Positions 10,101-17,430 of a stretch of DNA of 64,000 nt are shown piece after piece. Position 1 is the stretch's first letter, and every line of letters starts with the position of its first letter. Where the stretch lies: assembly GCF_018343775.1 (NCBI RefSeq), contig NZ_CP074349.1, positions 2,346,001 through 2,410,000 on the forward strand, read 5' to 3'. The notes under the pieces are model-generated. The model had not been told where the DNA came from. It saw nothing but the letters and a program-made list of their open reading frames with translations, and did no database searches. The DNA comes from Pseudomonas cichorii (GTDB lineage Bacteria > Pseudomonadota > Gammaproteobacteria > Pseudomonadales > Pseudomonadaceae). The position numbers were made by a program, and so were the translations under genes.

Positions 10101-10207
10101 GCGGCACCTTTGGCGGCACCATCATGACGTTGGTGTTCCTGCCTGCCATGTACGCCATCTGGTTCAGGATCCGTCCTGATACCGGGCCAACCGAAAAGAC
10201 AGCATGA
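7127..10207 (+). CDS. RND family efflux pump, inner-membrane permease
   Basis: A proton-driven exporter of about 1026 residues, the normal length for AcrB-type RND pumps. It opens with a first membrane helix (ITLFLIFLISAAGILAFFGL), then the large periplasmic porter loop (ITVWPGATAQEMQDQVAEPLE). A cluster of membrane helices includes LGSLILALGLLVDDAIIAIE, with the paired acidic residues of the proton relay. The same plan repeats in the second half (GLIALSGILMRNTLILIGQI). It follows the adaptor gene with a 4-base overlap. The substrate class cannot be stated; the DPPFTV... N-terminus places it in the CzcA/MdtB-like broad group rather than with classical MexB. Confidence 0.95.
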   Translation: MSEGRFNLSALAVRERSITLFLIFLISAAGILAFFGLGRAEDPPFTVKQMTVITVWPGATAQEMQDQVAEPLEKRLQELRWYDRSETYTRPGMAFTMLSLLDSTPPSQVQEEFYQARKKIGDEARLLPTGVIGPMVNDEFSDVTFALFALKAKGEPQRLLVRDAESLRQRLLHVPGVKKVNIIGEQAERIFVSFSHDRLATLGISPQEIFSALNSQNVLTPAGSIETLGPQVFLRLDGAFDRLKKIRDTPVSVQGRTLKLSDVATVERGYEDPATFQVRNNGEPALLLGVVMREGWNGLDLGKALDAETTKINDGMPLGMTLSKVTDQSVNISSSVDEFMVKFFIALLVVMLVCFLSMGWRVGVVVAAAVPLTLAVVFVVMAATGKNFDRITLGSLILALGLLVDDAIIAIEMMVVKMEEGYSRMAASAYAWSHTAAPMLSGTLVTAIGFMPNGFAQSTAGEYTSNMFWIVGIALIASWVVAVVFTPYLGVKLLPELKQVEGGHEAIYNTPNYNRFRGFLRNVIARKWLVAGTVIGAFVVAIVGMGLVKKQFFPTSDRPEVLIEVQMPYGTSIEQTSAAVAKVEAWLQKQKEARIVTSYIGQGAPRFYLAMAPELPDPSFAKIVVLTDSQDAREALKFRIREAAAEGLAPEAQVRVTQLVFGPYSPFPVAYRVMGPDPLKLREIAGQVQKVLQASPMMRTVNTDWGPLVPVLHFSLDQDRLQAVGLTSNAVAQQLQFLLTGVPITAVREDIRSVQVVGRAAGDIRLDPAKIAGFTLVGSAGQRIPLSQVGDVDVRMEDPILRRRDRTPTITVRGDIAEGLQPPDVSSVVLKQLQPVIDTLPDGYRIVEAGSSEESAKASKAMLPLFPIMIALTLLIIILQVRSISAMIMVFFTAPLGLIGVVPTLLLFQQPFGINALVGLIALSGILMRNTLILIGQIQDNKAQGLDPFRAVVEATVQRARPVLLTALAAILAFIPLTHSVFWGTLAYTLIGGTFGGTIMTLVFLPAMYAIWFRIRPDTGPTEKTA

Positions 10208-10247
10208 CCCGTGTCTTGCTGCCGATTGTGTAATGAAGAGGTTTTGA

Positions 10248-11540
10248 ATGACTGATTTCACGGCTCAAAAACGAATCGTAGTGACGGGTGTCGGGATTGT
10301 CGGACCACTGGGATGTGGCGTGCAGGCGGTCTGGGAAAGGCTGCTGGCCGGACAGTCCGGTATTCGCAATCTTGCCCGGGACATCACCGAGGGCACGGGC
10401 GTAGCGGTAGGCGGGCAAGTGCCGTCGCTGGAAGAAGACGCTATTGCGGGTTATGACCCGGACCGTCTCATTTCGGCCAAGGACCGCAAGAAGATGGATC
10501 GCTTCATCGAGTTTGCACTGGTGGCCGCCCATGAGGCGCTGGAGCAGGCAAACTGGCATCCGGTCGATGAAGACGCGCAGCAGCGCACTGCGACCATCAT
10601 TGCATCGGGCGTGGGCGGTTTCGGTGTCATTGCCGAGGCCGTGCGGACCACCGATGCCCGTGGCCCGCGCAGGCTGTCGCCATTCACCGCGCCGTCCTTC
10701 CTGGCCAACATGGCGGCCGGGCATATTTCCATCAAGCACGGTTTCAAGGGCCCGCTCGGTGCTCCGGTGACCGCTTGCGCAGCCGGTGTACAAGCCATTG
10801 GCGACGCCGCCAGGCTCATCAGAAGCGGTGAGGCCGATATTGCGGTGTGCGGTGGGACGGAGGCTGCGATTGACCGAGTGACCCTGGGTTGCTTTGCTGC
10901 TGCTCGTGCCCTGTCCACCGGGTTTGCCGAGCGACCTCAGGAGGCCTCGCGCCCCTTTGATCGTGACCGTGATGGCTTTGTCATGGCCGAAGGTGCGGGG
11001 ATATTGGTCATCGAGTCCCTTGAACACGCTTTGGCCCGTGGCGCCACGCCGCTGGCGGAACTGGTGGGCTACGGCACCAGCGCCGATGCCTATCACCTGA
11101 CGGCTGGCCCCGAGGATGGCGGCGGAGCCCGGCGCGCCATGCAGCAGGCCTTGCGACAGGCCGGTCTGAACCCGGACGAGATTCAGCACATCAACGCCCA
11201 CGCCACCTCGACTCAAGTGGGCGACAAGGGCGAGCTGGCCGCCATCCGCTCGGTGTTTGGTGCAGGCTCAAGTGTGGCAATCACCTCGACCAAGTCCGCT
11301 ACCGGGCATCTGCTGGGTGCGGCGGGTGGCATTGAAGCCATCTTTACGGTAATGGCGCTGCGCGACCAGATCGTGCCGCCCACGCTGAACCTGAATAACC
11401 CTGACGAAGCGGCAGAAGGGCTGGACCTTGTCGGCCTGACCGCCCGTAAACTGCCGCTGACCCATGCGCTGTCCAACGGCTTCGGTTTTGGTGGTGTGAA
11501 TGCCAGCGTCGTTTTCCGTCGTTGGGAGTCGGCATCCTGA
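10248..11540 (+). CDS. fabF: Beta-ketoacyl-ACP synthase II, second FabF copy
   Basis: It condenses malonyl-ACP with an acyl-ACP in fatty-acid elongation. The catalytic triad is complete: Cys177 in VTACAAG, His318 in INAHATST and His354 in TGHLLGAAG. Length (430) is slightly above the usual 412. It is not beside acpP or other fab genes, but 40 bases downstream of an RND pump and in the same direction, so it is a paralogue and not the housekeeping copy. AGAGG precedes the ATG. A role in membrane-lipid adjustment or a specialised acyl product connected with the pump is possible but inferred. Confidence 0.9.
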   Translation: MTDFTAQKRIVVTGVGIVGPLGCGVQAVWERLLAGQSGIRNLARDITEGTGVAVGGQVPSLEEDAIAGYDPDRLISAKDRKKMDRFIEFALVAAHEALEQANWHPVDEDAQQRTATIIASGVGGFGVIAEAVRTTDARGPRRLSPFTAPSFLANMAAGHISIKHGFKGPLGAPVTACAAGVQAIGDAARLIRSGEADIAVCGGTEAAIDRVTLGCFAAARALSTGFAERPQEASRPFDRDRDGFVMAEGAGILVIESLEHALARGATPLAELVGYGTSADAYHLTAGPEDGGGARRAMQQALRQAGLNPDEIQHINAHATSTQVGDKGELAAIRSVFGAGSSVAITSTKSATGHLLGAAGGIEAIFTVMALRDQIVPPTLNLNNPDEAAEGLDLVGLTARKLPLTHALSNGFGFGGVNASVVFRRWESAS

Positions 11541-11630
11541 GAATGGGCAAGGTTAGCGATTAGTCCTACAGAAATACTCCTTAGTCAGTAGAATGCGCCC
11601 TTTGCGCTTGCCCGATCTGAAGGAGTTTTC

Positions 11631-12215
11631 GTGGATAACCGTATTCGCCCAGTCGATCTGGAGAAGGCCTACAGACTGATCAATCACGGTCCTGCCGTGC
11701 TGGTTTCCTCCAGCCATGGCGGGACGCATAACGTCATGTCGGCTTCATGGGCCTGTGCCCTGGACTTTTCTCCGCCCAAGGTTACGGTGGTCATCGACAA
11801 GATGACCAAAACCCGTGGGCTTGTCGAAAAGAGCGGTTACTTCGCTCTGCAGGTGCCGACGGTGGAGCAGGTGCAACAGGTCTATGACGTAGGCACGCAA
11901 AGCCTGACCTTTATGCCGGACAAGCTGGAAAAATCAGGCGTCGAGCTGTTTCGTATTGAAGGGCACGAGATGCCACTGGTGGCGGGTTGCTCGGCCTGGC
12001 TGATTTGCAAGCTCATACCCGAGCCCCACAACCAGCAGACCTATGACCTGTTCATCGGTGAAGTGGTGGCGGCCTGGGCCGATGAGCGAGCGTTCAAGGA
12101 TGGCCATTGGGCATTTGAGACGACCGATCCGCGCTGGCGTAGCCTGCACTACATCGCTGGCGGGACTTTTTACGCCATCGGCGATCTGGTGCGGGTTGAA
12201 AGTGACGAGGAATAA
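11631..12215 (+). CDS. Flavin reductase-like (FMN-binding split barrel) protein
   Basis: A 194-residue protein of the flavin reductase-like family, which binds FMN and often reduces it with NAD(P)H. The family features are visible: AVLVSSSHGGTHNVMSASWACALDFSPPK near the N-terminus (split across about residues 22-50), VVIDKMTKTRGLVEKSGYFAL and a central FRIEGHEMPLVAGC. The GTG start follows AAGGAG at 5-base spacing. The gene stands alone between fabF and a repeat element. Partner and substrate are unknown. Confidence 0.85.
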   Translation: MDNRIRPVDLEKAYRLINHGPAVLVSSSHGGTHNVMSASWACALDFSPPKVTVVIDKMTKTRGLVEKSGYFALQVPTVEQVQQVYDVGTQSLTFMPDKLEKSGVELFRIEGHEMPLVAGCSAWLICKLIPEPHNQQTYDLFIGEVVAAWADERAFKDGHWAFETTDPRWRSLHYIAGGTFYAIGDLVRVESDEE

Positions 12216-12241
12216 CTGGCGGTAGAAAGGGGAGCGCAAGG

Positions 12242-12395
12242 CTAATGCCGATCAGTTAAGGCACAAACAAAACCTGTGGGAGGCAGCTTGCTGGCGAGAG
12301 GGCCTTTGAAACTGGCAGATATTCTGCGTCTGCCAAAGTCGCCAGCAAGCTGCCTCCCACAAAGTGATTCATTGACCTTAACTGATCGACATTAG
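12242..12395. mobile_element. MITE-like element with 20-bp terminal inverted repeats and 9-bp target duplication
   Basis: The ends are CTAATGYCGATCAGTTAAGG at 12242-12261 and its reverse complement at 12376-12395, differing at one base. Immediately outside lies an exact direct repeat AGCGCAAGG at 12233-12241 and 12396-12404. The element is 154 bases with no open reading frame, and a long palindrome (12275-12361) fills its middle. Terminal inverted repeats plus an exact flanking duplication are the signature of transposition by a DDE-type enzyme acting in trans. The parent insertion sequence is not in the window. Confidence 0.75.
12275..12361. repeat. REP pair (REPIN-like palindrome) inside the MITE
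   Basis: Two 23-base arms at 12275-12297 and 12339-12361 are perfect reverse complements (TGTGGGAGGCAGCTTGCTGG... type). Between them a smaller palindrome GGCAGA-N9-TCTGCC is present. Pseudomonas REP sequences have this GTGGGAG...GCTTGC...GCGA form. As RNA the whole would fold into a long hairpin, and it could act as a terminator or mRNA end stabiliser between the convergent genes on either side. Confidence 0.8.
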
Positions 12396-12418
12396 AGCGC
12401 AAGGCTCCCCTGAATCCA

Positions 12419-13810
12419 TCAGCGGCGATCCAGCCAGACGGTTTTCGCGTTGCAGAACTCACGCACCCCGAAGTGTGAAAGCTCACGACCAAAGCCGCTT
12501 TTCTTCACGCCGCCAAAGGCCACGCGTGGGTCGGAGGCGCAATAGCCATTGATGAACACGCCGCCTGTTTCCAGCTCGTCAGCCAGTTGTTCAGCCAGTT
12601 CGACATTACGGCTATAGATGGTCGAGGTCAGACCGAACTCGCTATCGTTGGCCAGCTCCAGTGCATGCCTGGCATCGCGGGCGGTGATGATCGACGCCAC
12701 CGGGCCGAACAATTCCTCTCTGAAAGACGTCATCTGATCGGTGACATCGCTCAGCACGGTGGGCTCATAGAAGTTGCCAGCGCCTTCGGCCTTTTTACCG
12801 CCCAGCAGCAAGGTCGCTCCTTCGGCGAGAGTCGCTTGCACCTGCTGGTCCAGTTCGTCACGCAAATCGAAACGGGCCATGGGGCCGATGTACGTCTCCG
12901 GGCTCGATGGGTCGCCCATCGCCAGCAGGCGAGTGGCGTCGACGAACTTGCGGGTGAAGTCTTCGACAACGCCCTGTTCGACGATCAGGCGTTTGGCGGC
13001 TGCACAGACCTGACCGGTATTCTGATAACGACCGATCACGGCGGCTTTCACCGCTTCGTCCAGATCGGCATCGTTGAGCACGATAAAGGGATCGGAGCCG
13101 CCCAGTTCCAGTACGCATTTCTTCAAGGCAGCACCTGCCTGTGCGCCAATCGCAGTCCCGGCCCGTACGCTGCCGGTCAGGGTCACGGCGGCAATGCGCG
13201 GGTCGGCAATGGCGCGTGATACGCCTTCCTGAGCTACGTTGATCACTTCAAACACACCTTGCGGGAAACCGGCCTGTTGCAGTGCATCGCGTATCAGGTA
13301 AGCGCAGCCCATCACGTTGGGCGCATGTTTGAGCACGTAAGTGTTGCCGGCAAGCAGGACCGGAACGGCACCGCGCAGCACCTGCCAGACCGGGAAGTTC
13401 CATGGCATGACGGCCAGGATCGGGCCAAGCGGGCGGTATTCGATACGCGCCTTGTTGTTTTCGACCAGCGTCGGTTCCGGAGCAAGCATGGCCGGGCCAT
13501 GGCTGGCGTACCACTCGCAGAGCTGCGCGCATTTCTCGATTTCGCCACGGGCCTGGGCGATGGGCTTGCCCATTTCCCGGGTGATCATCTGCGCCATGGA
13601 CGTTGTGTTGTCGCGTAATGCCTTGCCCAGCGCAATCAGCAGTTGGGCGCGTTCATCGACCGTCTTGCGTTTCCACAGCGCATAACCGTCAGCCGCGCGG
13701 GAAAGTGCAGCTTCCAGTGCCGAGTCAGACTCGAATGCATAATGGCCGACCTGCTCACCATTGGCCGGGTTGATCGAGATTGCATGGGTGTGGCTGGAAA
13801 TCTGTGTCAT
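12419..13810 (-). CDS. NAD(P)-dependent aldehyde dehydrogenase, succinate-semialdehyde type
   Basis: It oxidises an aldehyde to its acid; it looks most like the Sad/YneI branch of succinate-semialdehyde dehydrogenases. Seen: the cofactor segment [14 protein letters not shown] at about 133-146, the general base Glu235 in LELGGSD and the nucleophile Cys269 in [11 protein letters not shown]. The C-terminal [17 protein letters not shown] is typical. Length 463 fits. It is divergent from a LysR regulator at 13913, which is its likely controller. The exact substrate is inferred from family resemblance only. Confidence 0.9.
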   Translation of the reverse strand: MTQISSHTHAISINPANGEQVGHYAFESDSALEAALSRAADGYALWKRKTVDERAQLLIALGKALRDNTTSMAQMITREMGKPIAQARGEIEKCAQLCEWYASHGPAMLAPEPTLVENNKARIEYRPLGPILAVMPWNFPVWQVLRGAVPVLLAGNTYVLKHAPNVMGCAYLIRDALQQAGFPQGVFEVINVAQEGVSRAIADPRIAAVTLTGSVRAGTAIGAQAGAALKKCVLELGGSDPFIVLNDADLDEAVKAAVIGRYQNTGQVCAAAKRLIVEQGVVEDFTRKFVDATRLLAMGDPSSPETYIGPMARFDLRDELDQQVQATLAEGATLLLGGKKAEGAGNFYEPTVLSDVTDQMTSFREELFGPVASIITARDARHALELANDSEFGLTSTIYSRNVELAEQLADELETGGVFINGYCASDPRVAFGGVKKSGFGRELSHFGVREFCNAKTVWLDRR

Positions 13811-13912
13811 GACGCCATCCTCTTGTGGGTGGGAATGGGGCCAGAGTATCGTCGTGCTATGCTTTGCGAAACTGAATAATAATGATCATATCGTTCACGT
13901 TTGGAGAATGAA

Positions 13913-14800
13913 TTGGATCTCGTCCAGCTTGAAATATTCAAGGCTGTCGCCGAGCAGGGCAGCATCAGCGCCGCTGCGCAGCACATCCATCGGGTGCCCT
14001 CGAACCTGACCACGCGCATCAAGCAACTGGAACTCGACCTGGGCGTCGAGCTGTTCATTCGCGAGAAGCACCGTTTGCGCCTGTCACCGGCTGGCTGGAA
14101 TTTTCTGGACTATGCCCGGCGCATCCTGGCACTGGTGGATGAGGCGCGCATGGCCATTTCCGGCGAAGAGCCCCAAGGGCCATTCTCCCTCGGCTCGCTG
14201 GAGAGTACGGCAGCGGTGCGTATTCCGGCGCTGTTGGCGGCCTATAACCAGCAATACGCCAAGGTCGAACTGGACCTGTCCACGGGGCCGTCCGGCACCA
14301 TGATCGATGGTGTGTTGTCTGGACGTCTGGTGGCGGCGTTCGTGGATGGGCCGGTGCTGCATCCGGCGCTGGAAGGTGTACCGGTTTTCGAGGAAGAGAT
14401 GGTGATCATCGCGCCGCTCAACCATGCGCCTGTTACGCGGGGGCTGGATGTGAATGGCGAAAGCATCTACGCCTTTCGCGCCAACTGCTCATACCGCCAT
14501 CACTTCGAGAGCTGGTTCACCGACGACGCCGCAGTGCCGGGCAAGATCTACGAAATGGAGTCCTATCACGGCATGCTGGCGTGCGTCAGTGCGGGCGCGG
14601 GCCTGGCGCTGATGCCACGCAGCATGCTTGAAAGCATGCCGGGCTGCACCACCGTCAGCATCTGGCCGTTGTCCGAGCAATTCCGCTTTCTGCAAACCTG
14701 GCTGGTGTGGCGCAGGGGCACGGTTTCCCAGAGTCTGACGCGGTTTGTGGAGTTGCTGGAAGCGCGGGGTGGGCCTACTCGTAACGAGCCGCTTCAATGA
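13913..14800 (+). CDS. LysR family transcriptional regulator
   Basis: An N-terminal winged helix-turn-helix ([20 protein letters not shown] ... [12 protein letters not shown]) is followed by a substrate-binding domain ([20 protein letters not shown]...). About 295 residues. The TTG at 13913 is chosen as start because GGAG lies 6 bases before it; a TTG at 13901 lacks such a site. The gene is divergent from the aldehyde dehydrogenase with a roughly 100-base gap, the standard arrangement for a LysR activator and its target. The effector may be the aldehyde or the parent amine. Confidence 0.9.
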   Translation: MDLVQLEIFKAVAEQGSISAAAQHIHRVPSNLTTRIKQLELDLGVELFIREKHRLRLSPAGWNFLDYARRILALVDEARMAISGEEPQGPFSLGSLESTAAVRIPALLAAYNQQYAKVELDLSTGPSGTMIDGVLSGRLVAAFVDGPVLHPALEGVPVFEEEMVIIAPLNHAPVTRGLDVNGESIYAFRANCSYRHHFESWFTDDAAVPGKIYEMESYHGMLACVSAGAGLALMPRSMLESMPGCTTVSIWPLSEQFRFLQTWLVWRRGTVSQSLTRFVELLEARGGPTRNEPLQ

Positions 14801-14865
14801 TGTGCCGAATGAGGTTCGGAAGATGTCATGTATGAGTATTTTTCTTTTGCTCCAGGAGAGCCACG

Positions 14866-15570
14866 TTGGCGTGCAATAACATTCCTCTCGTTCTTTTGCC
14901 CGGTTTGCTGAACGATGAGCGACTTTGGGCTCATCAGGTGGCGGCTTTCGAGTCTGCACGCAGGGTTTTCGTTGCGGATCTTTCCCAGGACGACAGCATC
15001 GCGCAAATGGCCCGGCGCACGCTGGAACAGGCGCCGCCGTTCTTTGCCCTGGCGGCCTTGTCCATGGGCGGGTATGTGGCGATGGAAATCATGCGTCAGG
15101 CTCCCGAGCGGGTGGTGGCACTGGCCTTGTTCGACACCATGGTCCGGCCAGACAGCGAGGATCGGGCCAGGGTTCGGCGTGGCCTGCTGGAACTGGCGAA
15201 GCTGGGCAAGTTCATGGGCGTGACGCCTCACTTGCTGCCCCGGATCATTCATGCTCGTTGCATAGGCACTGCCGCAGCACAGCAGGTCATGGACATGGCG
15301 CAGGCCATTGGCAGGGAAGGTTTCATCCGTCAGCAGCAAGCGATCATCGAGCGTCAGGACTACAGTTCGCTTCTGGAGGCGATCAGCGTACCGACCTTGA
15401 TCGTCGTCGGGGAAAACGATGAGATCACGCCGGTAGAAGAGTCTGCATTCACTCAGCAAGGCATTGCCGGTTCGCGTCTGGTGGTTCTGCCCGAATGCGG
15501 CCATCTACCGCCTCTGGAGTACCCTGAACGCACCACCGAGCTGTTGCAGGAATGGCTGAACGCGGTGTGA
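14866..15570 (+). CDS. Alpha/beta hydrolase
   Basis: A cytosolic serine hydrolase of 234 residues with the usual order: PLVLLPGLLNDERLW oxyanion region, nucleophile elbow LSMGGY (Ser66), an acid in VGENDEITP and a final ECGHLPPLE histidine. The TTG start follows AGGAG at 8 bases. The short N-terminal part and lack of a signal suggest an intracellular esterase or lactonase. The substrate is unknown. It stands between a LysR regulator and a VOC protein, and shared transcription with the latter is doubtful given the roughly 100-base gap. Confidence 0.88.
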   Translation: MACNNIPLVLLPGLLNDERLWAHQVAAFESARRVFVADLSQDDSIAQMARRTLEQAPPFFALAALSMGGYVAMEIMRQAPERVVALALFDTMVRPDSEDRARVRRGLLELAKLGKFMGVTPHLLPRIIHARCIGTAAAQQVMDMAQAIGREGFIRQQQAIIERQDYSSLLEAISVPTLIVVGENDEITPVEESAFTQQGIAGSRLVVLPECGHLPPLEYPERTTELLQEWLNAV

Positions 15571-15602
15571 CCCTGTGAACTTGCTGTTTGAGAACAATGC
15601 AC

Positions 15603-15632
15603 TGTGGGAGAGGGCCTGCCTGCGACGAGGCA
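15603..15632. repeat. Single REP-like sequence
   Basis: TGTGGGAGAGGGCCTGCCTG and the following GCGACGAGGCA resemble the Pseudomonas REP consensus. No partner arm is visible nearby, so this may be a solitary, decaying copy just upstream of the VOC gene. Confidence 0.4.
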
Positions 15633-15668
15633 AGTTATTTACATCCCAGACCTATGCAGGGAGAAACC

Positions 15669-16049
15669 ATGCTTATCGATCATCTGGACCACCTGGTCCT
15701 CACGACTTGCGACGCGGCAGCCTGTGAGGATTTCTATACCCGCATCATGGGCATGAGCCTGGAAACCTTCGGCAATGGCCGTGTTGCCTTTCGCTTCGGC
15801 AATCAGAAGATCAACCTGCATGTGCGAGGCCACGAATTTGAGCCCAAGGCGCATCTGCCCGTGCCCGGTGCGCTGGATCTCTGCTTTATCGCCGCCGGGC
15901 CTCTGGATGAAGTGATCGCCCATCTTCGGCAGCAGAACTGGCCGATAATCGAGGGGCCTGTGCAGCGAACCGGTGCCGCGGGGCCGATCCGTTCGGTGTA
16001 TGTTCGCGATCCTGACTTGAATTTGATCGAGATCTCCGAGTATTTGTGA
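15669..16049 (+). CDS. VOC (glyoxalase/dioxygenase fold) family protein
   Basis: A 126-residue protein with two beta-alpha-beta-beta-beta modules of the vicinal oxygen chelate fold. It begins LIDHLDHLVLTTCD (His metal ligand), has FGNQKINLHVRGHEFEPKA in the middle and ends SVYVRDPDLNLIEISEY with the C-terminal Glu ligand. The start at 15669 is chosen over 15588 because GGGAG precedes it and the fold starts at once. Members include glyoxalase, fosfomycin resistance and ring-cleavage proteins. This one is closest to generic lactoylglutathione lyase-like proteins of unknown substrate. Confidence 0.85.
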   Translation: MLIDHLDHLVLTTCDAAACEDFYTRIMGMSLETFGNGRVAFRFGNQKINLHVRGHEFEPKAHLPVPGALDLCFIAAGPLDEVIAHLRQQNWPIIEGPVQRTGAAGPIRSVYVRDPDLNLIEISEYL

Positions 16050-16110
16050 TTGGCAGGGCTAATAGCCTTGGGCTATTTTGTCAGCCGAACTTCACCCAGG
16101 GTGCCTGCCG

Positions 16111-16506
16111 ATGTCATGTCCGCAAGTCTGTGCCGGAGCCACGTTGCAATGCAGTTTCGGCGCTGCGCCTACCGTATTGAACGTATTGCCGACCAATCGC
16201 GTGCTGACCAGCAGCATGCCGGCGGCGACCATCATGGATCACATCCCGTTGGTCAATATTCCCACCTTCGGAATGTGCATGAGCACGGCCAACCCCATGG
16301 TGATCGCGGCCACGGCAGCAGCATTGGGGGTGCTTACGCCAATGCCTTGCATTCCCGCAACAGCCTCGCCATGGATTCCGGGCGGTGCGCCAACGGTGTT
16401 ATTGGGTGGCATGCCGGCAATCGACTCCAACAGCATGCTGATGTGCAACTGGGCCGGGGTGATCAAGATCGTGATGCCGGGTCAGGTGCAGATGTTGATT
16501 CCTTAG
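16111..16506 (+). CDS. DUF4280 PAAR-like protein, probable T6SS spike tip
   Basis: A 131-residue protein rich in Cys, Met, Pro and Gly, reading MSCPQVCAGATLQCSFG, then NRVLTSSMPAATIMDHIPL, GMCMSTANPMV and MLMCNWAGVIKIVMPGQV. This is the DUF4280 pattern, a PAAR-like fold seen beside T6SS and other contractile systems, where it may sharpen the VgrG spike and carry cargo. The start at 16111 is chosen over a TTG at 16078. It lies at the vgrG end of the T6SS locus on the opposite strand. It has no toxic extension. Its only same-strand partner is the small membrane protein downstream. Confidence 0.82.
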   Translation: MSCPQVCAGATLQCSFGAAPTVLNVLPTNRVLTSSMPAATIMDHIPLVNIPTFGMCMSTANPMVIAATAAALGVLTPMPCIPATASPWIPGGAPTVLLGGMPAIDSNSMLMCNWAGVIKIVMPGQVQMLIP

Positions 16507-16541
16507 TTTGATAAAAACGCTTTTCTGCAAGGACGATATGG

Positions 16542-16874
16542 ATGGGTGTGCTGTTCTCGATTGCTTTCAGTACGTTATCTCTGGTTCTGGCTTCCCGGAT
16601 CATGAATGTCGGGCTAGGTATTATTCCGGCGCTACTGATCGTTGTTTTTCTTCAGGTGATGGGCGCCGCTCTTGAAGGTACTGAAAAGCTTCTATATGCG
16701 TTTATCGTCATCATCAGCTTGCTGATCTACTTTGCGGGGTTGAAGCGATTTACTGGCGAAAGTACCTGGACGCTGATCAAGCTGACGATAGTCTGGATGA
16801 TTCTGGCGGTTGTTATCGCGCAGGTCTTCTTCGAGTTACTCGGACTGTCCTTTGCGTTTTATCTGAGATCCTGA
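16542..16874 (+). CDS. Small membrane protein next to DUF4280, unknown function
   Basis: 110 residues with about four hydrophobic helices (FSIAFSTLSLVLASRI; GIIPALLIVVFLQVMGAALE; LLYAFIVIISLLIYFAGL; LTIVWMILAVVIAQVFFELL). No family is recognised. The ATG follows AAGGA. It lies 35 bases after the DUF4280 gene, and its TGA (16872-16874) abuts the stop of the MORN gene on the other strand. Small multi-helix membrane proteins beside PAAR-like genes can be immunity proteins against membrane-acting T6SS toxins. That role is a guess here, since no toxin is fused or adjacent. Confidence 0.7.
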   Translation: MGVLFSIAFSTLSLVLASRIMNVGLGIIPALLIVVFLQVMGAALEGTEKLLYAFIVIISLLIYFAGLKRFTGESTWTLIKLTIVWMILAVVIAQVFFELLGLSFAFYLRS

Positions 16875-17420
16875 TCAGGACTGTGCAGGTGACACAGTAT
16901 TCATCCACCACCAGCGCAGCCGTGAAACCGGTTTGCCCTTGGCGTCCAGCGGGCGGCCGTCATCGGCGAATTGTTGTTCCTGATCCAGCAACTGGCCGTT
17001 CAGGTAGCGGGCTTTGAAGGAGGCTTGGCCGTTGGTGTGGAAACGCTGATACAGCCCGTCGCGTACACCGTCCTTGTAGTGCTCCAGTTCCGCCAGTTGT
17101 CCGTCAGGGTAATGAATGCTGGCCTCGCCGTGCAGCAGGCCCATTCGGTAGGTGGCCCGGCGTTGCAACAGCCCTTCGGGCGAATAGAAATTCGCGACGC
17201 CATGCAGCTTGTCGTTCACATAAGGCAACTGTGCGGAAACCCGGCCATTGGGATGGTAGGTGAGGCTCATGCCCTGTAACTCGCCCTGGCTGTAATTCAG
17301 GTTGGCCAGCGGGCGGTCGTTTTTTTCGATCCGCAACGGCCCGTCCAGTTGGCCGTTGTTGAGACGCCCAGCCAGCTGTGCATCGCCACTTTGTACATCC
17401 ACAGTTTCTGTCTTGGCCAT
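16875..17420 (-). CDS. MORN-repeat (YwqK-like) protein linked to vgrG
   Basis: 181 residues built of repeats of the form YHPNGRVSAQLPYVNDKLHG, FYSPEGLLQRRATYRMGLLHG, HYPDGQLAELEHYKDGVRDG and FHTNGQASFKARYLNGQLLD (each within about 23 residues), which are MORN/YwqK repeats. It starts 11 bases after vgrG in the same direction, so it is very likely cotranscribed. Some YwqK-family proteins are annotated as antitoxins and MORN proteins occur beside T6SS spikes, so a chaperone, adaptor or immunity role is possible. There is no signal peptide or transmembrane helix. Confidence 0.8.
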   Translation of the reverse strand: MAKTETVDVQSGDAQLAGRLNNGQLDGPLRIEKNDRPLANLNYSQGELQGMSLTYHPNGRVSAQLPYVNDKLHGVANFYSPEGLLQRRATYRMGLLHGEASIHYPDGQLAELEHYKDGVRDGLYQRFHTNGQASFKARYLNGQLLDQEQQFADDGRPLDAKGKPVSRLRWWWMNTVSPAQS

Positions 17421-17430
17421 GCTCAGAATC

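Noticed and set aside
8126..10261. Minus-strand open frame of 711 codons across the RND pump gene
   Set aside because: It is a GC-rich shadow of the pump with a His/Arg/Gln-rich composition; no membrane or domain pattern.
12275..12361. CRISPR array
   Set aside because: It is one inverted pair, not direct repeats with spacers, and is flanked by terminal inverted repeats and a target duplication.
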